Shown piece after piece: positions 27,001 through 33,237 of a stretch of 64,000 nucleotides of DNA. The stretch's first letter is position 1; each line of letters starts with the position of its first letter. The notes beneath the pieces are model-generated. The model did no database searches. It was not told where the DNA came from and worked only from the letters and a program-made list of their open reading frames with translations. The position numbers were made by a program, and so were the translations under genes. Source of the DNA: Sinorhizobium saheli (GTDB taxonomy: Bacteria; Pseudomonadota; Alphaproteobacteria; Rhizobiales; Rhizobiaceae); the NCBI RefSeq assembly GCF_001651875.1, contig NZ_LNQB01000083.1, positions 253,130 through 317,129 of the forward strand. Reading direction: 5' to 3'.

Positions 27001-27618
27001 TTCGTTCCGGAGAGCGCAATCGATGTCAACGTCGTCGACTTTGCGCGTATCTTCAGTCCGGGCGGACTGATCGACAGCTTCATAAACAATCACCTGATCG
27101 GCTACATCGACGTGACGCGACACCCCTGGAAGTGGCGCTCGGATATCCGGCTCGATTCGTCGGCCCTGGCGGCGCTGGAGCAGAGTCGACTGATCCGCGA
27201 CAGCCTCTTCCCGGGAGGCGCCGGGCCAATCCTGACCTTTACGCTCGAGGCCAAGGACCTTTCGCCGACCGTCGGCCGCGTCACGCTGAACGTCGACGGC
27301 CAAAGTCTCTCCTATTACAACAACCCGACCCGACCCCAGCCGATGACCTGGCCAGGCAAGGATGGCACCGGCGTGATCACCCTTGCCTTCCAGCCGGTCG
27401 ACGGATCGCCCGAGGTCATGGTCAGCGAGACGGGAAGCTGGGCACTGCTCAGGATGCTGCGTGCCGGGCGCCTAACCAAAACCGAGCTTCCGGAACTCTA
27501 CCGGCTGCGGCTTGCCGCTCAGGGTCATTACGCGGACTTCGAGCTTCGGGCCGCGAGCGTTGCCAATCCATATGACCTGAAAATGTTCGCGAGGTTCACG
27601 TGTCCGACGCGGCTTTGA
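24091..27618 (+). CDS. tssM: TssM (ImpL/IcmF) inner-membrane complex protein
   Basis: A full-length TssM of 1175 residues. Two N-terminal membrane helices (about 14-36 and 50-68) come before a cytoplasmic NTPase domain with Walker A GPPATGKT (133-140). A third helix follows at about 435-458, then a large periplasmic part with the C-terminal motif CQAALTNRYPF, ARIFSPGG, HPWKWR and a final beta domain ending in Cys-Pro-Thr. TssM spans the periplasm to TssJ. It overlaps tagF by 19 bases. The TssM-like gene at 2.1-4.6 kb repeats only the C-terminal features. Confidence 0.94.
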   Translation: MKFFRFLWAILTSRWLWTFIGLVLLSLMIWIFGPIVSVGESAPLASETVRLVVIGVLLLLFLIWWIAAQRRAIRANRIFVSEIAAQPEAAPSPAEEGVAAVGARFREVMGELKRSKVGGRKFLREMPWYVIIGPPATGKTTALRQSGLSFPIDLTDDLHGVGGTRNCDWFFSEEAVLIDTAGRYVQQESQPEVDAAEWLGFLDLLKKHRGRRALNGVIVALSIETLSEGDAAIRAHGRQIRKRLTELQEHLKIRLPVYLMLTKADLIKGFETFFGGLSTSDREQVWGATFPPGARIDGSDVSREFAALTGVLERRLIPLLEDEDNLAARAEIFRFPAQVETLSEPVRVLVETVFGESRYAESAWLRGIYLTSATQEGTAIDRLTAALASSFGLPAQPVTPMPRVEKRSFFLKGLLSKVIFKEAGLGTFDPAAEERRIWIWRGAVVAAAGLVLVAGLVFTISYRKNYAALAAQAEQLEALQLPLTPVAARQAPLEPLDLDMALEAVTEVANARSAPPAGVAALIGPSAATEIRQAQADAYDRALRNILEPRMVALLEATMWRQIRDPEFQLGALKTYRMMTGLSPMDPDFAGQWWTEQLPEFAPVPPFRTETAADHQLAAIANMASDQSLISPDEALVGEALRSICSIPLPVRAYNALLSDPEVRALKEWIPADHVGPNGPKVLARRSEKTFRVGISGAFTFEGFHNVILARLEDVAAQAALDRSVFAGGCSESASPSVASLAQDILKLYYDDYVSQWDSFLRDVRLAPLKDLQTASENLKDLSSADSSMKRLLDAIVHETELTRSEADGGGKPPAGASKLLSKLGKIGKLAKKGVKLMPIAGSKSEVDLTGAVVAEHFKPIRGAIAEVDGQPPALNDAVAALTALSNMLRTVSASPDAQDAIKRQGGLAELTGAVAKQASTLPDPLDDWLAGIAGDTSGLTTEAVTSELNAIWRADVLPFCQAALTNRYPFVPESAIDVNVVDFARIFSPGGLIDSFINNHLIGYIDVTRHPWKWRSDIRLDSSALAALEQSRLIRDSLFPGGAGPILTFTLEAKDLSPTVGRVTLNVDGQSLSYYNNPTRPQPMTWPGKDGTGVITLAFQPVDGSPEVMVSETGSWALLRMLRAGRLTKTELPELYRLRLAAQGHYADFELRAASVANPYDLKMFARFTCPTRL

Positions 27619-28145
27619 TCCTGCCGGGATTCTTCGGAAAGCTGCCGGCGACCGGAGATTTCGTCACGCGCGGACTGCCTGCCTCGTTTGTCGGCGCGTG
27701 GGATCGCTGGATCAGCCGGCATCTGGTTCACCGGTTTTCACCGAGTTCACCCCAGGAGCATCCCGTTCTGCGTTTCATCACCGGGCGCGAGGCCTTCGGG
27801 CCCATGACGGGCGTTGTGATGGCCAGTGCCGATCGTGCGGGCCGGCCGTTTCCGCTGACGATTGCTGCCCCGCCTCCGGTTGCAGCGAGCGACATTGCGA
27901 CTGCGGCCAGGGAGTGGTTCGACGCGTTGGAGACCGCTGGAGCATCGGCGTGCGAGGGTAAACTCGACGGCGACGGCCTCGCCGCGCAGCTGCGCTCGCT
28001 ACCCTTTCCGGCGGTCGCAGCCAAGGGCAGCCTCGTCCGGCGCATGGTGTTCTGGCTTCGGAGGTCCGAGCCGATCGAGGTTGATCCGGAGGAACCCGAA
28101 CTGGTGCTCCGCGAGCTCCTTTGCGAAGATCTGAGGTCCGGCTGA
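27600..28145 (+). CDS. tagF: TagF (ImpM) T6SS post-translational regulator
   Basis: A 181-residue protein with the defining N-terminus PGFFGKLPATGDFVTRGLP followed by WDRWISRHL. TagF restrains T6SS firing independently of or together with PppA by acting on the FHA protein. Here it is a stand-alone TagF, not fused to a phosphatase, consistent with the separate PP2C gene. The start is GTG within the tssM 3' end, and the stop overlaps the next start as TGATG. Confidence 0.9.
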   Translation: MSDAALILPGFFGKLPATGDFVTRGLPASFVGAWDRWISRHLVHRFSPSSPQEHPVLRFITGREAFGPMTGVVMASADRAGRPFPLTIAAPPPVAASDIATAAREWFDALETAGASACEGKLDGDGLAAQLRSLPFPAVAAKGSLVRRMVFWLRRSEPIEVDPEEPELVLRELLCEDLRSG

Positions 28146-29242
28146 TGCAGATCTGGAACCAGACTGGCTTCCCGACCGAATTCACCATGGCCATGGACAA
28201 GGCCGGGCACGAATACGTCCTCGTCGTCGTCAAGGGGACGTTCGATTTTCCCGAGACGCCGGGCGGTCCTGTGTGCAAATCATCCGAGCAGGTGCCGCTG
28301 GTCATGGCCGATACGCATACCGGCAAACCGGGTTTTTCGGCCACGCTCTGGGAGACGGACTTTGCCTTCCGCAAGCCGCGCTGCGACGTGATCGCCAATG
28401 GGTGCGCCTATGCACCGGGCGGACGTCCCGCCGAGCGCGTCCGGGTCGGAGTAAAGCTCGGTGACTGGTCGAAGGCCTTCGACGTCGTTGGTCATCGCGA
28501 ATGGCGCGCCCGCGGGCCGCTCTTTGCCGCAACGGCGCCGCAGCCCTTCCTTCGCCAGCCGTTCTCCTACGATACGGCCTGGGGCGGCACCGACCGCCTC
28601 GATCCCGATGATTTTCCGGCGAGCTATCAGCTCAACCCCGTTGGCACGGGATGGGCGCGGCCGAAAAACCAGCATCTGATCCCCGGGCTGAAGTTGCCCA
28701 ACACGCAAGCCATCGGCGAGGAGATCCGCTCGCCTTTCGGCGACTACCGGCCAATGAGCTTCGGGCCCTATGGGCGCGGCTGGCCTGGCCGCATCGAACA
28801 TGGCGGAACCTATGACGACAACTGGACCGAACATATCTTTCCCTTCCTGCCGCCGGATTTCGACGAACGCTATTTCCAGATGGCGCCGGCGGATCAGCAA
28901 ACAGACTCACCGAAAGGTGGGGAAGAGGTGGTGCTCATGAACCTCACCCCGGCGGGCCGCGAGAGCTTTCGCCTCCCGAGCACCAGCCTGCCGATGACGT
29001 TGTTCAAGGGATCCGAGGCAGCCTTCGAGGGCGCGATACTGCCGGACACCGTCCTGTTCGATCCGGAGCAGCGGCGCTTCTCGCTCGTGTGGCGGGTCTC
29101 CCAGTGCATCCATCGGACGATCCTGGACTTTAGCGAATGCTGGGTCGGGCCGCCGACACAATCCATGCTGCGCGCGCGCGCCACGGGTCGACGCTACATC
29201 CGCGCCAATGGGATAGAGGAAATAGAGGACGAAACGGTTTGA
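28145..29242 (+). CDS. DUF2169-family T6SS effector adaptor
   Basis: A 365-residue protein beginning QIWNQTGFPTEFTMAMDK, with VVVKGTFDFPE near residue 30, then FSYDTAWGGTDR and FLPPDFDERYF. These are features of DUF2169 proteins. In Agrobacterium a DUF2169 protein is needed to load a DUF4150-type nuclease effector onto VgrG, so an adaptor or chaperone role for the toxin two genes downstream is well supported by position. ATG overlaps the tagF stop by one base; the stop overlaps the next TTG start. Confidence 0.82.
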   Translation: MQIWNQTGFPTEFTMAMDKAGHEYVLVVVKGTFDFPETPGGPVCKSSEQVPLVMADTHTGKPGFSATLWETDFAFRKPRCDVIANGCAYAPGGRPAERVRVGVKLGDWSKAFDVVGHREWRARGPLFAATAPQPFLRQPFSYDTAWGGTDRLDPDDFPASYQLNPVGTGWARPKNQHLIPGLKLPNTQAIGEEIRSPFGDYRPMSFGPYGRGWPGRIEHGGTYDDNWTEHIFPFLPPDFDERYFQMAPADQQTDSPKGGEEVVLMNLTPAGRESFRLPSTSLPMTLFKGSEAAFEGAILPDTVLFDPEQRRFSLVWRVSQCIHRTILDFSECWVGPPTQSMLRARATGRRYIRANGIEEIEDETV

Positions 29243-30279
29243 GCATCCCGATCGACATCGTCTCTATCGGCATGGTGACCGCCGTCGGCCTCGACGCTCC
29301 TTCCGCTTGCGCGGCAATGCGGGCGCGTCTGGACGGCTTTCAGGAGACGCGCTTTCATGGATCTGGCAGCGAGTGGCTGGTCGGTGCGCCGGTGCCCCTG
29401 CCGCGCAACTGGATCGGTGAAAAGCGCATTGCCCATCTGGCGGCAGGTGCCATCTGCGAAGCCTTCGAGGCCGTGCCTGAAGCCCGCGGTAGGACCGCGC
29501 TCATTCTCTGCCTTGCCGAGGAGGTACGGCCCGGCCGCCCGACCGCCGACGGGACGCGCCTTCTCAACTTGATTGCGGAGATAGCGGAATGTCCACCGCA
29601 CGGACGCTCGAGGATCGTTGCCCACGGGCGTCCATCGGGACATGTCGCCCTCGAGCAGGCGCGGCGGATGCTCGCGGCCGGCGAGGCTCCTTACGTGATG
29701 ATCGCCGGCGTCGACAGCTATCTGACGGCAGGGGCAGTTACGCACTACCTCGCCGACAATCGCCTGCTGACCCCGGACAATCCGAACGGCTTTATTCCAG
29801 GCGAGGCTGCCGCCGCGGTCCTCTGCGCGCGCCACGGCGCCGGTCCCATCCGCCTCCTCGGCCTTGGCCTTTCCCGTGAAGCCGCCTACCTCTACAACCA
29901 CGCCGACCTGCCCTTTCGCGGCGATGGCATGACGAGCGCCTACCGTGCCGCCCTCGCCGAGGCAGGCATCGAGATGAACGGCATCGGCTACCGGATATCC
30001 GACGTCATCGGCGAAAGCTACTTCTTTAAACAATCTGCACTTGCATCGCTGCGGCTCGTCAGGGGCCATCACGGCTTCCAGGATTTCTGGAGCCCGACCG
30101 AGAGCGTCGGCAATGTCGGGGCCGCCGTCGTCCCGTTGATGGCCGGAATGGCGATGACGGCCGCGCGCAAGGGCTATGATGCGGGCGACCCGGTCCTGAT
30201 CGAAGCCTCGGGCGACGATGGCGCCTGCGGCGCGGCCGTGTTCACCACCGGCAAGGCCAGACGGAGATCGAATAGATGA
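29239..30279 (+). CDS. Ketosynthase/thiolase-fold protein without visible catalytic residues, effector-linked
   Basis: About 346 residues with a beta-ketoacyl synthase-like layout: SIGMVTAVGLDAPS at the N-terminus, EQARRMLAAGEAPYVMIAGV in the middle, NGFIPGEAAAAVLC, and SPTESVGNVGAA near residue 285. By eye, the position of the nucleophilic Cys is occupied by HGRPSGHVAL (129-138), with no Cys, and the usual G-H motif is G-N. It may therefore be a non-enzymatic scaffold. It lies between the DUF2169 adaptor and the DUF4150 toxin, a neighbourhood also seen in Agrobacterium-type effector loci. TTG start, overlapping the previous TGA. Confidence 0.72.
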   Translation: MSIPIDIVSIGMVTAVGLDAPSACAAMRARLDGFQETRFHGSGSEWLVGAPVPLPRNWIGEKRIAHLAAGAICEAFEAVPEARGRTALILCLAEEVRPGRPTADGTRLLNLIAEIAECPPHGRSRIVAHGRPSGHVALEQARRMLAAGEAPYVMIAGVDSYLTAGAVTHYLADNRLLTPDNPNGFIPGEAAAAVLCARHGAGPIRLLGLGLSREAAYLYNHADLPFRGDGMTSAYRAALAEAGIEMNGIGYRISDVIGESYFFKQSALASLRLVRGHHGFQDFWSPTESVGNVGAAVVPLMAGMAMTAARKGYDAGDPVLIEASGDDGACGAAVFTTGKARRRSNR

Positions 30280-31250
30280 CGGTGTTCGCGAACGGGCTGG
30301 AGGTGTCCTGCAAGGCGCAAGCGAACAAGGTGATCGCAGCGTTTCCCTATGTCGCTTTCACGCCGCCGCAGACACCGGCCACCCCCCCCGGCGTGCCCGT
30401 GCCCTACCCGACATTCGGCATGGATTCGGACACCGACAAGGGTACGAGCACGGTCAAGATCGGGGGACAAACCGTCAACCAGAAGAACAAGTCCTACTAT
30501 TCGAGGTGCACTGGAGACGAGGCCGGCTGTGCGCCGAAAAAGAACATCATAACTTCAAAGATAACAGGCAAGGAATACGCGCACGCCTGGTCGAGTGACG
30601 TGAAGATGGATGGGGAGCCGGTCAACCGCTTCTCGGACATCGCCTCGAACGACCACACCTCCCCGCAGGGTGGCGGACCACCCATGATCCGCGCAGGAAG
30701 GCCGGGCACGAAGGCCAACGCCGGCATAGAATGCATGGTCGGCAGCTACGACGACATCGCCGACAAATGCAACGAGGCCGGCGGCGAGGCCCATCACATC
30801 GTGCCCGACAAAGCCTACCGGACGGGCACACGGGACCAGGCCGACGACCCGAAGAAGCGCGTTGCCGGCGCGCCGACACTGGGCGAAGGTGTGTGCATCT
30901 GTCTGTCGCCGAAGAACCACGACAAGATCCATGAAGCGGAACGCGAGGGCATGGACGCGATCGGCAAGGCGGGGGCGGTCGACGCCAAGGGCAAGCCGCT
31001 CAAGGGCGAAGCGCTGAAGAAGAAAAAGCAGCAACTGAAGAAATCCGGCGAGTGGGGCACCGGCAGCTCGGAGGAGGTCCACGACGTAGCCAAGTCAACG
31101 CTCGACGAGCTCGATCTCTCGCCTGAATGCATCCGCAAGGCAAAGCGGGCCGTCACCAAGCAATCCAAGATGCTCGACGGCGACCAGACATTGCGGACGT
31201 CTAACGCGCTACCCAGCCGGGCCGCCAAAGGCCGGATGATGAATCGCTAG
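30276..31250 (+). CDS. T6SS effector: DUF4150 PAAR-like domain fused to HNH-type nuclease
   Basis: A 324-residue toxin. Residues 1-130 form a DUF4150 (PAAR-like) tip domain: VFANGLEVSCKAQANKVIAA at the start and an SDVKMDGEPVNRFSD block near 107-121. The C-terminal half has an HNH-like nuclease signature, EAHHIVPDKAY (171-181), then CICLSPKNHDKIHE (207-220), giving paired His, Asn and distal His. The tail is Lys-rich, as in DNA-acting toxins. It would sit on the VgrG tip and degrade DNA in target cells. The TAG stop comes from the edge of the repeat element that follows. Confidence 0.85.
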   Translation: MTVFANGLEVSCKAQANKVIAAFPYVAFTPPQTPATPPGVPVPYPTFGMDSDTDKGTSTVKIGGQTVNQKNKSYYSRCTGDEAGCAPKKNIITSKITGKEYAHAWSSDVKMDGEPVNRFSDIASNDHTSPQGGGPPMIRAGRPGTKANAGIECMVGSYDDIADKCNEAGGEAHHIVPDKAYRTGTRDQADDPKKRVAGAPTLGEGVCICLSPKNHDKIHEAEREGMDAIGKAGAVDAKGKPLKGEALKKKKQQLKKSGEWGTGSSEEVHDVAKSTLDELDLSPECIRKAKRAVTKQSKMLDGDQTLRTSNALPSRAAKGRMMNR

Positions 31251-31352
31251 AGCATTTTGCAGCCAGGTGGATTCACCCTGACGTCGCTCGAATGCGGCAA
31301 AAACAAACAGATAGAGCGGTGGCGCGAACGCCTGTGAGTGCGTCCCGCTCCA
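31248..31352 (+). repeat. RIME-like intergenic palindromic repeat, copy 1
   Basis: A roughly 105-base element closely matching 47434-47539. It begins TAGAGCATTTTGCAG, has a small palindrome around CAGGTGGATTCACCCTG, a middle block AAACAAACAGATAGAGCG and a right end GCGCGAACGCCTGTGAGTGCG. It lies between the toxin gene and its likely immunity gene and provides the toxin stop codon. Confidence 0.75.
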
Positions 31353-31384
31353 GAGCATCTTAAAACGAGGAGGCAGCGAAGCTG

Positions 31385-32440
31385 ATGATCAGGATATGGG
31401 CGGGGCATGCCGTGTCGCGACAACAGTTCGCGATCTCGATTGGCGAGCTCAGGGACGAAGACCCTCAGAGCATCGTCCTCATGTACAACGAGGGCCACGA
31501 GATCTTGTGGGGTTATGCGGAACTGCCGCGTACGATCAAGTCGATCACCTCGATCGTCGACCCCGGCGACGGCAAGCCGGTCTTCGTTCCGATGAGCAAC
31601 GAGGGAGACGTATATTTCCTGATCGGCGACATCCCGGTCGAAAAGATCGCGGGCGCCGGCGTGCTCAGCGACGACGCCGAAGGCTATGGCGCCATGTCGC
31701 GGATCGCAAGCGACAATGGCCGTCTCTATGCCTGCGGTTATGGTTCGCAGCTTTATGAGCGCCGGCACGAGGACGACTGGGTGCGCTTGTGCGCTTCCGA
31801 CATGCCGGGGGTTGAGGATTGCGCCTTCTTCGGAATGGCAATCCGCCCTGGCAGCGGTCCTCTGGCGCTTTGCGGCCAGAAGCGGGTCCAGTACAACGAT
31901 CCTACGCCGGAGCAACAGGCACAGATCGACCGCGCGCGCAGGAGCGGCGATGCCGAGGGCGCCGATGCGCTCCAACAACGGTTCCGGACGATCCGCGTGC
32001 CGCCGTCAACGGCGCTGTACCTTCGCGATGGTGGCTGGACCGAGGCTCCGACGGACGCACGCGGCGGTCTGAACGACTGTATCGTCATGCCCGGCGGTGA
32101 CATCGTTGCCGTGGGTGACCACGGGATCATCGTGCGCGCGGGCGGTGTCGCCGCAACGGAGGACCTCTCCTCCATCGGCCTGACCGACGATTTCTACACC
32201 ATCAGCCCCTGGCAGGGCGAAATCGCCATCCTGGGTGAGGCGGGAATTCATGTCTTCGACACGGCATTCGCCTACAGGCGGTCGATAGAGCTGCCCGCCG
32301 ATCTTACGACCCCGAACCGGATGGACGTAGTCGGACGCGATATCATCCTCTTCGACTATGGCGGCGTCGCTGTATTCAAGGAGGATCAATGGGAGCGCAT
32401 CCCGATCCCGGACGACATGTGGCGCCTCGCCAGCGAGTAG
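31385..32440 (+). CDS. Putative immunity protein to the HNH effector, beta-propeller-like
   Basis: A 351-residue protein with no signal peptide, placed directly downstream of the nuclease toxin on the same strand. It is rich in short strands ending in Gly-Asp turns (for example FVPMSNEGDVYFLIGD, IVMPGGDIVAVGDHGII, WQGEIAILGEAGIHVFD), suggesting blades of a beta-propeller. I do not recognise a named family. Cytoplasmic location and position fit an immunity protein neutralising the DNase; this is inferred from context only. GGAGG lies 11 bases before the ATG. Confidence 0.6.
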   Translation: MIRIWAGHAVSRQQFAISIGELRDEDPQSIVLMYNEGHEILWGYAELPRTIKSITSIVDPGDGKPVFVPMSNEGDVYFLIGDIPVEKIAGAGVLSDDAEGYGAMSRIASDNGRLYACGYGSQLYERRHEDDWVRLCASDMPGVEDCAFFGMAIRPGSGPLALCGQKRVQYNDPTPEQQAQIDRARRSGDAEGADALQQRFRTIRVPPSTALYLRDGGWTEAPTDARGGLNDCIVMPGGDIVAVGDHGIIVRAGGVAATEDLSSIGLTDDFYTISPWQGEIAILGEAGIHVFDTAFAYRRSIELPADLTTPNRMDVVGRDIILFDYGGVAVFKEDQWERIPIPDDMWRLASE

Positions 32441-32452
32441 CACCCGCTGCCC

Positions 32453-32800
32453 TCAGCGCGGCAAAGCCCCGTTCACCCTGAGATATTCCCTGACTTTCTC
32501 CAGGTCCAGTTGCCTGATCGGAATAGGCTGCGCAGCCTTGAGCATCCGGATCACGAACAACTCGCCAGCCTCCGGGTATTCGGCGTAGCGCTCGCTGGCG
32601 ATTTCCAGCCCGGCCTCCCCCGCCACGCGCAGACCGTCGAGATGCGCCTCCAATCGCTCGATCAGCCGGTCGAGCCGCTCCTCGTCCATGTCCGGGTTCT
32701 CGTCCGGATGCAGCAGATGCCAGTCGTAAACGGTCCATAGGAATGCGGCCATTTCGGCATGCTGCCGGACAATTTCGCGAAGAACGGGTGCAGCGGGCAT
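32453..32800 (-). CDS. Truncated TIGR02270-like T6SS-associated protein
   Basis: A 115-residue protein whose N-terminal part (QHAEMAAFLWTVYDWHLLHP, then LEAHLDGLRVAGEAG) matches the start of TIGR02270-family proteins found beside VgrG genes. That family is usually around 400 residues with a HEAT-repeat-like remainder, which is absent: the frame ends at PIPIRQLDLEKVREYLRVNG. It may be a remnant cut during exchange of the toxin/immunity module that ends 12 bases away, or a reduced functional form. The ATG overlaps the DUF6484 stop as TGATG. Confidence 0.6.
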   Translation of the reverse strand: MPAAPVLREIVRQHAEMAAFLWTVYDWHLLHPDENPDMDEERLDRLIERLEAHLDGLRVAGEAGLEIASERYAEYPEAGELFVIRMLKAAQPIPIRQLDLEKVREYLRVNGALPR

Positions 32801-33225
32801 CAGTTGAGGTTCACCGATCCGCCACGAATGCGGTTTGCGGCGCTGGCGTGGCTGGTCACATAGGTGCCGCGGATGGTGATATGACCATCCTTTTCCATGA
32901 TGATCGTCGCCTTGCCGCAACGAAGCTCAATGCGCTCCTCGCCGGTGATGCGCACGCGCTCGCCGTCCCGGACGATATTCGGTGTCGAAGCCTTGCGCGC
33001 CGGCTCGACGATCCGGCCTACGACGAGCGGCCGTGTCGGGTCGCCGCCTTCGAAGAGCAGCGCGACCTCGGCTCCGATCGTCACCGACGTCAGGTCGGCA
33101 AGGCTGCGCGCAGGCATCGCGGTTTCGCGGGGATTGCCGGGAAAGACCACCAGCGCCGCGCCCGCCTCGAAGCCGAGCAAAATCCCGATCACAACGCCCT
33201 CAATACGTTCCCGAGTGTCGGACAT
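32800..33225 (-). CDS. DUF6484 protein, mini-spike with VgrG-like OB fold and tail
   Basis: A 141-residue protein in the vgrG operon, 12 bases after vgrG. Residues 51-72 (GAEVALLFEGGDPTRPLVVG, then RI) closely parallel the end of the VgrG OB-fold domain (GQEVIIDFLEGDPDRPIITG). Residues 106-120 (ATIIMEKDGHITIRG) parallel the VgrG tail (AMIVMKKDGTITIEG). It lacks the gp27-like part. DUF6484 proteins accompany VgrG in several T6SS clusters; a role as an accessory spike or tip connector is inferred from this shared sequence. Confidence 0.72.
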   Translation of the reverse strand: MSDTRERIEGVVIGILLGFEAGAALVVFPGNPRETAMPARSLADLTSVTIGAEVALLFEGGDPTRPLVVGRIVEPARKASTPNIVRDGERVRITGEERIELRCGKATIIMEKDGHITIRGTYVTSHASAANRIRGGSVNLN

Positions 33226-33237
33226 CTGATTGCCCCT

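Noticed and set aside
26026-27303. 425-residue open frame on the minus strand
   Set aside because: It is antisense to tssM, with typical shadow composition.
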